46,496 nt of DNA, taken from NCBI GenBank assembly GCA_030647195.1, contig JAUSKD010000018.1, forward strand, positions 1 through 46,496. Reading direction: 5' to 3'. The position numbers and the translations under genes were made by a program. Within the stretch, counting starts at the first letter, position 1. Each line of letters opens with the position of its first letter. Of the stretch, positions 27,093 through 37,515 are shown piece after piece. Source of the stretch: Candidatus Peribacter sp. Lineage in GTDB: Bacteria; Patescibacteriota; Gracilibacteria; Peribacterales; Peribacteraceae. Under the pieces are notes generated by a model. It saw only the letters and a program-made list of their open reading frames with translations, had not been told where the DNA came from and did not search any database.

Positions 27093-27117
27093 TTCCCCTT
27101 TTCCCTCAAGTGTAACG

Positions 27118-30100
27118 ATGCCCTCTCTCCGCTTGCGCTGGCCGTCTCTGCTCCTCCCCCTCGGTCTCTTCGCGGTCATCGCGGGCGTGATCATCACGCT
27201 GCGCTCAGAGACGCCCTGGACCGCCCAGACCGTCGCTCCCCTGTGCGGCAACGGTGCCGCCGATCCCGGAGAGAACTGCATGGAGCCCGGCCTGGGAACC
27301 TGTGCCACCGGCCAGGAGTGCATCCAGTGCCGCTGCCAGACACCTGATATGAATTTCCGCTGCGGGAACACCTACGGACGGACCGGCGGCTGTTCCCGTG
27401 CGGGAGCGCTCTGCATCATCTCCTGTCTGGGAGGCAGCCGCGTGGTGACGGGCAAGTGCGATGCGAACAGAAACTGCTACGGCTCGTGCGGCGACGGCAT
27501 CGTGCATACCGGCGAACAGTGCGATACCGGCGATAGCAACAGCACCGCGTGCACGGAGTACTGCACCGTCCGATCGGGATGGACGTGCACCGGTTCGCCT
27601 TCGCGGTGCACCATGACTGATGCCGCGGCTTCGGCCTCGGCGGCGGCCTCGGCGGCCTATGCCAATCAACCGGATATCATCCTCGATGATGCGCAGGGAT
27701 TCCTGACAAGCCTGGGGAGTTGGACGACCGCTTCAGTCGGATTCCGGGGGGCACAGCACGTCCATGATTCCGGCCCGCAGGACTGGAACCGGCCTCTGGA
27801 GTACGGCGGCTTCTCCGCCACGATTCCTACTCCGGGCGACTACGGCATCTACGTTACCTGGTCGCCGAACTCCACCTTCTCCGACAGGGTGACACTCTCC
27901 ATCCACCGCTCTTACGGATACGTGGGTTCTCCCTCGGACAACACCGCTTGGGCGCGCACGGACTTGAATCAGCGTTCGAATCCCTCCAATAGCTGGTCGT
28001 GCGACGGAAAGCAGTGGCAGTACATCGGCAGAATCGCGGTCGACTCGACCAACCGGTACGTCGGCGCGTTCTTCTCGACCGGCAACGGCGCCCCGCGGAA
28101 TTCGCGCTTCGCCGTGGACGCGGTGATGTTCGTCCCGGAGTCACGGCGGCCGAACTGCGGAACGTCTTCTTCGGCCTCCTCGGGAGGTGCGGCTTCTTCC
28201 GCCGCCTCTTCGCAGTCTTCCGCCCTCTCCGCCCCCGCCCTGTGCACCGCCAGCATCCTCCCGGCGCCCCAGATTCCGGCGTGGCTCACCAGTGAGGATT
28301 TTAACCGCGATGGACACCCCGACCTCGCAGTGCTCGGCGTCCACAGTTTCGGCTCAGCAGGGGGACAGCTCTCCATCTACCTTAATCGCGGGAACGGCAC
28401 CTTCCTTCCCAAAGCAGACGTCGGCGGCACCCTCTTTCAGGGAATCGCTGCCGGGGATTTCGATCGGGATGGCGCTCCGGATCTCGTGCTCAGCAACAAC
28501 AACGGGTCCCTGTCGGTCCTCCGCAATAATGGCGCCGGACAGTTCCCCACTTCTCCGCAACAAATCACCCTCTCCCCATCCATGAGCGTTCCCGAGCAGA
28601 TTGCCGTCGGGGACATAAACCAGGACGGAGATCCGGATCTGCTTGTCGGCTCGCTCAATGAAGGGGCGAACGTGCTCTACGGCGCTGCAGGTCTCGGTTT
28701 CACGAGCGGCCCGCGCCTCGGAACCACCGGGGGCAATCAGATGAATCCGACCCTCGTCGATGTGAATGCGGACGGCTCTCTCGATGCCATCACGACTCCG
28801 GGCGGTGCGAACGGCCCGAAGCTGGTGGTCTACCTCAACGATCGGACGGGCCATTTCGACAGCGGGACCTCTTATGACTCCACAGGAAATCCCTACACAT
28901 TGAACCTCTTCACCGGTGATCTGAACGGCGACGGAAAGATCGACCTCGTCCAGGCCACAAATCAGAATAAAGAGGTCATCGTCTGGGTAAACAACGGCAA
29001 TGGAACCTTCAGGCAGGCGAGCAAGTTCACCGCAAGCGGAGGCGCACGGGACGGCGCGCTCGCCGATTTCAACGGGGATGGAAAACTCGACTTCTTTGCC
29101 GGCAATTACGTCTGGAATTTCTTCTTCCACCGGGGGAACGGGGACGGAACCTTCGGCCCCTCCCAGTCGATCACTTTCCCGGTCGTGGGACGGCAGGTCG
29201 TAGCGAAGGATTTCGACCGCAACGGATTCCCCGATATCGCCATGGCGCTTGCGGAGAATCAGAATGGCGTTCTCGTGTTCCTGAATAACGGATCATGCCT
29301 CTCCGGCGGGCCGGCGGCTTCTTCCGCCCCCGCATCATCTGCCCCTGTTTCCTCCGCTGCCGCCCGCTCCATCACCATCACGTCACCGAACGGCGGAGAG
29401 ACCTGTACCGTTGGACTACCGTGCTCCCTCGCGTGGACATCCGGTGGTTTGGGCGATGACAGTATCGCCATCGATATTGTCAATTATGCAACGAACAACA
29501 ATGGCGCACCGATTCAGATCGTCAATGCCGCCTGGGGCGTGAAAGCGTCCGACGGGTCGTATTCCTGGACCCCCGTGTCCAACATCACGCCGGGCACGAG
29601 ATTCAAAATCAGAGTGTACGACGAAGATCATTCCGTGACGCCCGTCCGGGTTACGGAGGATTCCAGCGACAATTTCTTCACCATCGTTGCGCCGCCTGTC
29701 TCGTCTCAATCCTCCAGTGCCTCCGCGGGTTCCACCGGAGCCTGCACCGATTCGGACGCAGGGCGCAATTTCACCGTGGTGGGCACGATCACCAACTTCC
29801 TCCATGGCAACCAAGTGGTTCCCTCCTTCGGCGACGTGTGCTTCAAGGACAACAATCACAACCCGGCCATCGATCCCAATATCCTCCTCGAGGGATACTG
29901 CGGAGATGACGGTTACGGTCATCTGGATCAATTCCGGTGCCCCGACGGGTGTGAGAACGGCGTGTGCCTGCTTCCTTCGGGTACAGCCTGTCTGGACTCC
30001 GACGGGGATAACTGGACTGTGCAAGGCACCACCATCGAGTACTTCAACGGGGTCCCTGTTCCGGGGAGACATGCAACGGACTACTGCAATGATGCGTCCA

Positions 30101-33100
30101 CGGTGACCGAGTACACCTGCGATCCCTCGCGGCACGCCATCGGGAACTCGCATCCCTGTCCGAGCGGCTGTCAGAACGGAGCTTGCCCCAGCGCCACACA
30201 ATCTTCCGTCAGCTCCGCTGCCGTTTCCTCCGCGTCTTCACAGGGGGCAACCTGCGGCAATGGGCGCATCGATGCTCCTGCGGAGAATTGTGATGACGGC
30301 AATTCCAACAATGGCGACGGCTGCTCGAGCATCTGCCGCTTCGAGTGCACCGATACGGACCCCTCCAATGACCCCGGTGTGCGCGGCACGGTTCGCAGCT
30401 TCTACTGCAGTAACGGAACGCTCTCGTGCGGAGAATCCGTTCAGCAGGATTCCTGTGTTCCCGGTGCGACGGACCAGATTACCGAATATTCCTGTTCCGA
30501 GAACGCCCCCTACTACGGCGCGGTCAGCGCGTTCACGCACAGATGCAGCGGCAGCCAGCAATGCCAGAACGGCATCTGCGGCCACGGAACCGCCCAATCC
30601 TCCTCCTCCTCGGCGGCTGTCTGCGGAAACGCGCGTGTGGAAGGAAACGAGCAGTGCGATGACGGCAATGCCAACAATGGCGACGGCTGTTACAGCCCCA
30701 CGGCCTCCAATCCCTGTACGGTGGAGAGCGGATGGACGTGCACGGGTTCCCCGAGTGTCTGTACCATGCAGCGCCCCACGCTCACGAGCGTCGTGATCAA
30801 CGGGCAGAACGTCACCGTCATCTACAGCAAAGTATTCGATACCTGTGCCCACCTGCTGTCTGATCCGGGCTCCTCACTCGTTCACACGCAGAACGTTTTC
30901 TGTGAGATAGGAACGAACATCACCGTCACGCAGCCCCTCTCCGAAGTGCGCGTCACCGCCGGCCAGCGTGTGAAGCTCTGTCACGGTAACAATGCCAATA
31001 TCTGCAGCGCCGTTGTCACCGTGACCAGCGGATCCGGCAATCCGCCCGTCTGCGGAAATGGCGTGCGCGAAGGGAATGAGCGGTGTGAAGTCGGCGTTGC
31101 CTGTCCCCAGATCACCTGCCTCGTCGCCCCCTGCCCCCAGCCGCGGTGCGACTACAGGACCTGTACCTGCATCATCTGTCCCGCCGTCTCGCCCCCCGCC
31201 TGCCCGGGCGGTGTGCTCTTTCCGCAGCTGGGAACGGATGCGAACGGCTGCGAACGTCCTCCGGTCTGCTGTGAAGGAGCGGCAAGCGGCGGCCAGTGCA
31301 CGACCAACATGAGCTGTACGAACGGCCGGTGCGTCGTGGATTCGTGCACATGTACCAATCATTGCGCAGCTCCGACTCCCCCCGCCTGTCCGGGCGGCGT
31401 GCTCTTTCCACAGCTTGGCGTGGATGCGGATGGTTGTCAGCGACCGCCGGTCTGCTGCGAGGGTGCTGCCAGCGGCGGCCAGTGCACCACGAATATGAGC
31501 TGTACGAACGGCCGGTGCATCGTGGATTCGTGCACGTGCACAGGACCCGTTTCCTCGGCTTCGAGCAGCATCTCGTCTTCGAGCTCACGTTCCTCGAGTT
31601 TGGGACCGACGCACAAAGATTGTCAGGGGCCGAACGGAGACATCATCTCCGTCCCCATTGATCAACCGTGTCCCACGTTCTCCTCCAGTTCCTCCGCATC
31701 ATCCGTATCTCCGGCGCACGCCAACCTGGCGATTCTGAACTTCACCGGGTTCGGCAACGTGGCCGCCGGAGCTGCAACAACGTACACGGTGTATATCACC
31801 AATGCAGGACCGGACACCGTGCCGAATGTGTATCTCGATTTCTTCTTCCCCGACGGCTTCTCCTTCATTCCCGGATCTTCCTCTGAAGCATGCACGCTGC
31901 GCAATGCGACGGGTGTTCGCTGCATTCCCGGTAACGGCACGATGGCGACGGATGCGAGTGCCACCTTTACGATCGGCGTTCAGTTCCCCGCCACCTGCGC
32001 CACCGTCGGGTACATGCAGGCGGTGCTCGACTCCCCCGATGTGATTGAGACGTTCCCGAGTAACAACCAGCAAACCCTGGTTTCGAACGTGATCTGTTCC
32101 CCAAGCTCCTCATCTTCTTCATCCTCTCTTGCCGCCGTCTGCGGCAATACTATCCGGGAGAATACGGAACCCTGCGATGATGGCAATACGGCCGGCAGCG
32201 ACGGTTGTTCCTCCGCCTGTCAGGTCGAGAGCGGCTGGACGTGTTCCGATGTGTGTTCAGAGGCCTCCAGGCAGGACCACTGGTTCTCGTTCCAATCCAT
32301 CTTCGCTTCCATCTTCTCGTTCTTCACGGGTGAGCCTGCGCAAGTCGCGTCCACCTGCCACAGCGTCTGCACGCGCCAGCAGAGCTCCTCGTCGAGTGTG
32401 CAGAGCTCGGCCTCTTCGCAGGGCTTCACGTTCATCCGGCTCAACCATTCCTCTGCCTCCCTGCCCCTCTCATCAAACGCGCTCTTTGGCACATCGCTCA
32501 CCTCCGTGGGAGATGTAGACAGCGATGGCACGCCGGATCTCGCCGTGTTCGCCCCCGGACCGGATGATCCCGACGAAAGCGGCTTCGTCGATCCAAGCAA
32601 AGCCCACGTTTACATCCTCCACCTGACTCCACAGGGATCGGTGAAGTCCTTCGATACCATCACCTACTTTGTCTCCGACCCCATCCTCGAACGTATCTCG
32701 AACGGAGGAGGCATCACCGCTGTGGGGGACCTTGACGGGAACGGCGTCACCGACCTCGCCGTCGCAACGGAGTTCGACACGACCAACGCATCCCCGACGC
32801 TGCCGTACTACAGCGGGAAGGTCGTCGTCCTCCTGCTGCAAAAGAACTCCGCAGGAGTCGTCAGCGTAAGATCGCAGTACGCGATCTCCGCTCCGACCTA
32901 CTCCCCCGCGCACTGCGGAAGCAGTAATCCCACCCAGTGCCAGGCGAACAAGGTTTCGCTCTTCGGTTCCTCCGTCGCCTATCTCGGCGGCCCCAGGCGC
33001 TCGCTTGTGATCGGCTCCGTGAACGGCGCATGGTACTCGGAACTTTCTGCCACCAGCGCCACCGCCCCGGCACAGTTGGAGGGCTCGTATGCCCATACTC

Positions 33101-33597
33101 CCAACCGGATGCTCTCCGTCGCCAATGCCGGAGTCCACCCATCGTCCAATGTCCATCTTTTGGCGGCACCGTCTCAGTACGGCATCGACTTCTACTACGT
33201 GAATGCCGAAGATCAGATGCAGTCGACGAGCAGAATCGTTTCAGTGGACTCAGCGATTGGCATCGGCCCCAGTGATACCGGTACGCTGGCAATGGCAGGG
33301 GACATGGATGGGAATGGCATCGACGATCTCTTTGTCAGCGGAAATTCCGGCTATCCTTCCTACCTGGGCAGGACAACGAAAATTCTGCTCCAGAAAACGG
33401 GCGGCTATCTGCAACCGAAGGCAATGGAAACCATGAGCAGCTTCACAGACGCAGGCGGCGCCACTGATACTGCCGGAGGCTTCGTTGCTGCCATAGGAGA
33501 TATCGACGGCGATGGAAAACGGGATTTCGCCGTCGGGATACCGCAGAGCACAGGAGGGGGAGCCGTCTGGCTTCTGCTCTCGAAACCGGCTGCGTGA
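27118..33597 (+). CDS. Giant surface protein with FG-GAP propellers, golvesin-like, DUF11 and Cys repeats
   Basis: The frame is open 57 codons upstream inside the previous gene, but the ATG at 27118 opens a signal peptide/membrane anchor (about 9-27), giving 2159 aa. Domains: Cys repeats from about 41; a Myxococcus-type repeat at about 123-163; golvesin-like domain at about 182-341; FG-GAP/VCBS propeller at about 382-729, with repeated DxNxDGxxD (DFNRDGHPD, DINQDGDPD, DLNGDGKID); Ig-like SPNGGE domain at about 752-858; three related Cys repeats from about 876; more CDDGN repeats near 1044, 1167 and 1673; a duplicated 62-aa Cys module at about 1354-1477; DUF11 at about 1535-1655; and a second FG-GAP propeller at about 1795-2159. 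FG-GAP loops bind calcium in known proteins. It likely acts in adhesion with the upstream product. Confidence 0.9.
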   Translation: MPSLRLRWPSLLLPLGLFAVIAGVIITLRSETPWTAQTVAPLCGNGAADPGENCMEPGLGTCATGQECIQCRCQTPDMNFRCGNTYGRTGGCSRAGALCIISCLGGSRVVTGKCDANRNCYGSCGDGIVHTGEQCDTGDSNSTACTEYCTVRSGWTCTGSPSRCTMTDAAASASAAASAAYANQPDIILDDAQGFLTSLGSWTTASVGFRGAQHVHDSGPQDWNRPLEYGGFSATIPTPGDYGIYVTWSPNSTFSDRVTLSIHRSYGYVGSPSDNTAWARTDLNQRSNPSNSWSCDGKQWQYIGRIAVDSTNRYVGAFFSTGNGAPRNSRFAVDAVMFVPESRRPNCGTSSSASSGGAASSAASSQSSALSAPALCTASILPAPQIPAWLTSEDFNRDGHPDLAVLGVHSFGSAGGQLSIYLNRGNGTFLPKADVGGTLFQGIAAGDFDRDGAPDLVLSNNNGSLSVLRNNGAGQFPTSPQQITLSPSMSVPEQIAVGDINQDGDPDLLVGSLNEGANVLYGAAGLGFTSGPRLGTTGGNQMNPTLVDVNADGSLDAITTPGGANGPKLVVYLNDRTGHFDSGTSYDSTGNPYTLNLFTGDLNGDGKIDLVQATNQNKEVIVWVNNGNGTFRQASKFTASGGARDGALADFNGDGKLDFFAGNYVWNFFFHRGNGDGTFGPSQSITFPVVGRQVVAKDFDRNGFPDIAMALAENQNGVLVFLNNGSCLSGGPAASSAPASSAPVSSAAARSITITSPNGGETCTVGLPCSLAWTSGGLGDDSIAIDIVNYATNNNGAPIQIVNAAWGVKASDGSYSWTPVSNITPGTRFKIRVYDEDHSVTPVRVTEDSSDNFFTIVAPPVSSQSSSASAGSTGACTDSDAGRNFTVVGTITNFLHGNQVVPSFGDVCFKDNNHNPAIDPNILLEGYCGDDGYGHLDQFRCPDGCENGVCLLPSGTACLDSDGDNWTVQGTTIEYFNGVPVPGRHATDYCNDASTVTEYTCDPSRHAIGNSHPCPSGCQNGACPSATQSSVSSAAVSSASSQGATCGNGRIDAPAENCDDGNSNNGDGCSSICRFECTDTDPSNDPGVRGTVRSFYCSNGTLSCGESVQQDSCVPGATDQITEYSCSENAPYYGAVSAFTHRCSGSQQCQNGICGHGTAQSSSSSAAVCGNARVEGNEQCDDGNANNGDGCYSPTASNPCTVESGWTCTGSPSVCTMQRPTLTSVVINGQNVTVIYSKVFDTCAHLLSDPGSSLVHTQNVFCEIGTNITVTQPLSEVRVTAGQRVKLCHGNNANICSAVVTVTSGSGNPPVCGNGVREGNERCEVGVACPQITCLVAPCPQPRCDYRTCTCIICPAVSPPACPGGVLFPQLGTDANGCERPPVCCEGAASGGQCTTNMSCTNGRCVVDSCTCTNHCAAPTPPACPGGVLFPQLGVDADGCQRPPVCCEGAASGGQCTTNMSCTNGRCIVDSCTCTGPVSSASSSISSSSSRSSSLGPTHKDCQGPNGDIISVPIDQPCPTFSSSSSASSVSPAHANLAILNFTGFGNVAAGAATTYTVYITNAGPDTVPNVYLDFFFPDGFSFIPGSSSEACTLRNATGVRCIPGNGTMATDASATFTIGVQFPATCATVGYMQAVLDSPDVIETFPSNNQQTLVSNVICSPSSSSSSSSLAAVCGNTIRENTEPCDDGNTAGSDGCSSACQVESGWTCSDVCSEASRQDHWFSFQSIFASIFSFFTGEPAQVASTCHSVCTRQQSSSSSVQSSASSQGFTFIRLNHSSASLPLSSNALFGTSLTSVGDVDSDGTPDLAVFAPGPDDPDESGFVDPSKAHVYILHLTPQGSVKSFDTITYFVSDPILERISNGGGITAVGDLDGNGVTDLAVATEFDTTNASPTLPYYSGKVVVLLLQKNSAGVVSVRSQYAISAPTYSPAHCGSSNPTQCQANKVSLFGSSVAYLGGPRRSLVIGSVNGAWYSELSATSATAPAQLEGSYAHTPNRMLSVANAGVHPSSNVHLLAAPSQYGIDFYYVNAEDQMQSTSRIVSVDSAIGIGPSDTGTLAMAGDMDGNGIDDLFVSGNSGYPSYLGRTTKILLQKTGGYLQPKAMETMSSFTDAGGATDTAGGFVAAIGDIDGDGKRDFAVGIPQSTGGGAVWLLLSKPAA
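31177..31548 (+). repeat. Tandem duplication of a 186-nt Cys-module unit
   Basis: Two consecutive units, 31177-31362 and 31363-31548, encode nearly identical 62-residue modules with shared GGVLFPQLG and CCEGAASGGQCTTNMSC. A diverged third copy ends the upstream 1820-aa protein. Confidence 0.9.
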
Positions 33598-33605
33598 TGC
33601 CCTGT

Positions 33606-34649
33606 TCAATCACAGAGGATGAATTTGCGCGCCCGTTCTGAAACGAGCCTGTCTCGCTGCAGTCGCGCGAGGATGCCCCCCAGCCACTGTCGGTGCCGTG
33701 CGTGGGACCAGTCCGCCGCCACTCGCCGTCCGAGCGCATCCAGACTCAACCCTGCAGGCGCGTCCCTGAGCGCCTCCACAATGCGCCCCCGGACGATGCG
33801 GTTGGGGACGAAGCGGCCAGAGATGCGGCGGCCGGGTTCACGGAGCTTCGAGCTGTGAGCTTCGAGCTGTGAGCGACGACGCTGAGATCGCTCGAAGAGT
33901 TGTTGCGTCGTTTTCATCCGACCACTCCGCGTTAACGGACAGAGACCCCATCTCGGATTCTTCTTGGTCTGCACAAGAGAACCAAAGTCCATGAGCGCCG
34001 CATGCCAGTTTCGCGCATCGTGGGGAATTGCATGCAACGTGTCATGGTGAGGAGCGCAGCGTCTCGAACCATCACGTTGCGACCCCTGAAGAGCTGCATC
34101 CAACACCTCTTCTGCGATGTGCAATACATACCGATCGTCCTTCGCCCATGTCCCATCCGGCCGTTCGGGACCCGCGAAGGTTCGATGGAGGATACGGCGG
34201 ATATTCGTGTCGATGCACGGAGTCGGAATATTGAATGCGAAATTGCGGATCGCTGCTGCCGTGTAGTGACCGATCCCCTTGATGGATTCCAATGGCTTCA
34301 TCTCTTTTGGAAAAACCCCGTTGAAGTCCTCCACAATCCTGCATGCCGCATCCCGGAGCCTGAGCGCGCGGCTGTTGTAGCCCATCCCGCGCCACGCAAG
34401 GATGACTTCCCGATTGGATGCTCCGGCAAGGCGCCGGAGTGTTGGAAACCGTTCCAAAAACCGTTCGTAGATCACCTTCACCCGTTCCACCTGCGTCTGC
34501 TGCAGCATGACCTCCGACACGAGAATCCGGTAGGCCCGCTCCGTGTCGTCACGCAGATCCAGGTCACGCCAGGGAAGTGTGCGCTTCTGGACGGCATACC
34601 ATTGCCAGATTTCCTCTACGAAGCCGGAAATCCGCTCTTCTCTCAGCAT
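33606..34649 (-). CDS. mutY: MutY-like A/G-specific adenine glycosylase, apparently without a 4Fe-4S cluster
   Basis: MutY removes adenine mispaired with 8-oxoguanine. The 347-aa protein has the catalytic Glu in SEVMLQQTQVERV (about 45-57), the helix-hairpin-helix IKGIGHYTAAAI (about 123-134) and the catalytic Asp in CIDTNIRRIL (about 144-153). The four cluster cysteines are mostly missing: the region MDFGSLVQTKKNPRWGLCPL keeps only one Cys. There is no C-terminal NUDIX-like domain; instead a winged-helix-like tail (about 275-347) is present. A palindromic element (34034-34080) is read in frame, adding residues such as QRDGSRRCAPHHD before NWHAALMDFG. It converges with the giant surface gene, 8 nt apart. 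Confidence 0.85.
   Translation of the reverse strand: MLREERISGFVEEIWQWYAVQKRTLPWRDLDLRDDTERAYRILVSEVMLQQTQVERVKVIYERFLERFPTLRRLAGASNREVILAWRGMGYNSRALRLRDAACRIVEDFNGVFPKEMKPLESIKGIGHYTAAAIRNFAFNIPTPCIDTNIRRILHRTFAGPERPDGTWAKDDRYVLHIAEEVLDAALQGSQRDGSRRCAPHHDTLHAIPHDARNWHAALMDFGSLVQTKKNPRWGLCPLTRSGRMKTTQQLFERSQRRRSQLEAHSSKLREPGRRISGRFVPNRIVRGRIVEALRDAPAGLSLDALGRRVAADWSHARHRQWLGGILARLQRDRLVSERARKFILCD
34034..34080. repeat. Dispersed palindromic element, copy C, inside mutY
   Basis: GCAACGTG-TC-ATGGT pairs with ACCATCACGTTGC as a 13-bp stem with a 2-nt bulge. The core TGTCATGGTGAG...CTCGAACCAT matches copies A and B. It is translated in frame and adds about 16-21 residues to MutY. Confidence 0.8.
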
Positions 34650-34743
34650 AGTTTGAGCATAATCGATGAAGCTCCCGAATGATAATCGTGCCGGAACACC
34701 TGCCCAATTTCTCCTCCTTTCCGTGATTTACGCCGTAATTCCG

Positions 34744-34772
34744 TTGACGACCCTCCTCAATCTCCCTAGACT
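34744..34772 (+). promoter_or_regulatory. tuf promoter
   Basis: TTGACG (34744-34749), 17 nt, TAGACT (34767-34772). The predicted start near 34779 gives a leader of about 50 nt that is C/U-rich next to the ATG, with no Shine-Dalgarno. Confidence 0.65.
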
Positions 34773-34828
34773 TTTCGGGCAAAAAGAAGCTAGAGTGCTT
34801 CTGATATCCCCTTTTTCCCTCCTTTGTT

Positions 34829-36010
<1,182 letters not shown>

Positions 36011-36020
36011 GCAAACAAGC

Positions 36021-36060
36021 CCGTAGCCGGGGTTCGCGAACCCCGGCTACGGTTTCTCTC
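36021..36060 (+). terminator. Rho-independent terminator after tuf
   Basis: A perfect 32-nt palindrome, CCGTAGCCGGGGTTCG then its complement (36021-36052), is followed by a T-rich TTTCTCTCT tail. It starts 10 nt after the tuf stop; rpsJ transcription must read through it or start beyond it. Confidence 0.85.
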
Positions 36061-36088
36061 TACTCTGTTCTTTCTCCCCTCCTCTCCC

Positions 36089-36568
36089 ATGGCTCCCCTG
36101 AAGAAGGCTCCGCTCAAGAAATCCGCTCCTGCGAAGAAGGATGCTCCAAAAGCTCCGGCAGCGCATAAGAAGCCGGATGCCCCGAAGAAGGAAGCCGTGG
36201 CTGTTGCCGAAAAGAAAACCGCCCCCGCATCCGCTCCAAAGAAGGCCGCCGAGGGTAAAACCGCCCCGTCGATCCGCATCCGTTTAAGCGCCTTCGATCA
36301 TACGGTATTGGACGAGGCCGCCGCCAAGATCATCGATACCGCTTCGCGTTCCGGCGCCGTGATCCACGGTCCGATCCCCCTCCCCACCAAGATCCGCAAG
36401 TTCACCGTGAACCGCTCGACCTTCGTGCACAAGGACGCGCGCGATCAGTTCGAGATGCGCACGCACCGCCGTCTGATCGACCTCAAAGAGACAACCTTCA
36501 AGACGATGGAGAGCCTGCAGAGCTTGAGCCTGCCCTCCGGCGTCGATATCGAGATCAAAATGGGCTGA
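36089..36568 (+). CDS. rpsJ: Ribosomal protein uS10 with a long basic N-terminal extension
   Basis: Residues about 60-159 are a complete uS10: [17 protein letters not shown], then [39 protein letters not shown], where the family signature is seen. The first ~60 residues are a Lys/Ala/Pro-rich low-complexity tail (repeats of KKxAP) absent from usual ~100-aa S10 proteins. uS10 is part of the 30S head and, with NusB, of antitermination complexes; nusB lies 1.0 kb away on the other strand. The leader is C/T-rich (CTTTCTCCCCTCCTCTCCC) with no Shine-Dalgarno. The ATG at 36089 is the first in the frame. A nearby start within the extension would still leave extra residues. Confidence 0.95.
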   Translation: MAPLKKAPLKKSAPAKKDAPKAPAAHKKPDAPKKEAVAVAEKKTAPASAPKKAAEGKTAPSIRIRLSAFDHTVLDEAAAKIIDTASRSGAVIHGPIPLPTKIRKFTVNRSTFVHKDARDQFEMRTHRRLIDLKETTFKTMESLQSLSLPSGVDIEIKMG

Positions 36569-36569
36569 G

Positions 36570-36662
36570 CTTAGCTTCTTAGGTTGCCCGCCCGTACCGA
36601 ACAGTACGTTCGGACGGGTAGCTTCTTAGCTTGTTAGGTAACTACTAAGAAGCTAATAAGCT
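36570..36662. repeat. Paired inverted repeat and hairpin between rpsJ and rnc
   Basis: AGCTTCTTAG (two copies on the left and centre) pairs with CTAAGAAGCT on the right. Inside it sits a second hairpin, CCGAAC/GTTCGG flanked by CCCG/CGGG. It separates two converging genes and probably terminates both, though no long T run follows. Confidence 0.75.
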
Positions 36663-36668
36663 TATTCA

Positions 36669-37358
36669 TCACTTCCATTTCTTCACTTTGAGGCCGGCTT
36701 CGGCTGCCGCCTGCTCCGCCTCCTGTTTGCTTGCTCCCGAACCACGGGCCACTTCTTCGTCTCCAAGAAACACCGCAGACGTGAATTCCTTGTCATGGTC
36801 CGGCCCGCTCTCCGCAACGACCTCGTAGTGGGGCGTCACGGCATTGAGCTCCTGCGCCTTCTCCTGGAACACGCTCTTGAAGTCCCGATGCTTGCCGGCC
36901 TTGAGCAGCTCGCCCAGACGGGTGAGGATGTGGTCAAAGCAGAACGTGCGGGCCGTCTCGAACCCCTGATCGAGAAAAATCCCCCCGATCAGCGCCTCGA
37001 GCGCATTGGCAAGCGTGGATTCCTTGTCACGGCCGCCGCTCGCCTCTTCTCCGCGGCTCATGAAGAGGTAGTCCCCCAATTTAAGCTCCCGCGCAACGGA
37101 GGCCAGCTGCTTGCCGTTGACGAGTGCGGCGCGCCAGTTGGTCAGCTCGCCCTCGCTCTTGCTCTCGAACGAAAACAGGTACTCGGTGGCCACGAGCTCG
37201 AGGACGGCATCCCCGAGAAACTCCATCCGCTCGTTGTGCTTGTGAATATGGGCCTTGCCCGTGGCGCTGCGGTGCGTAAGCGCCTGTGCGAGCAGGTCTT
37301 TGTCCTTGAAGGAAAGGTGGAGCGATTTCTCGAGGAGACTTATGGGCTGTGGCGGCAT
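36669..37358 (-). CDS. rnc: Ribonuclease III
   Basis: RNase III cuts double-stranded RNA, including rRNA precursors. The 229-aa protein has the catalytic signature NERMEFLGDAVLE (about 42-54), a second acidic cluster in DKESTLANALEALIGGIFLDQG, and a C-terminal dsRNA-binding domain (about 158-227, ending with GSGASKQEAEQAAAEAGL). Length is typical. The ATG is preceded by a C/T-rich leader (CCATACACTCTCTCCGTC) and no Shine-Dalgarno; TACACT 9 nt before the ATG may be a -10 box. It lies downstream of nusB, separated by a paired repeat. Confidence 0.97.
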   Translation of the reverse strand: MPPQPISLLEKSLHLSFKDKDLLAQALTHRSATGKAHIHKHNERMEFLGDAVLELVATEYLFSFESKSEGELTNWRAALVNGKQLASVARELKLGDYLFMSRGEEASGGRDKESTLANALEALIGGIFLDQGFETARTFCFDHILTRLGELLKAGKHRDFKSVFQEKAQELNAVTPHYEVVAESGPDHDKEFTSAVFLGDEEVARGSGASKQEAEQAAAEAGLKVKKWK

Positions 37359-37403
37359 GACGGAGAGAGTGTATGGGAAGGATGGGAGGAACGAAAGTGA
37401 CGA

Positions 37404-37515
37404 TCAAAGAAGGGATCCGGGAATAGGGAATCGGACTTAGGGTGTATTACACGTGCTTCCTTTGTCACGACCTCTTCGAAAAAATTCCGAAGTCCGAATT
37501 CCCATTCCCGATTCC
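37404..37515. repeat. Paired inverted tandem repeats between nusB and rnc
   Basis: The left arm, with GGGAATAGGGAATCGGACTTAG, and the right arm, with GAAGTCCGAATTCCCATTCCC, are complementary over most of their length. The unit GGGAATA also appears at 38170-38280. Probably a hairpin that ends nusB transcripts. Confidence 0.75.
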
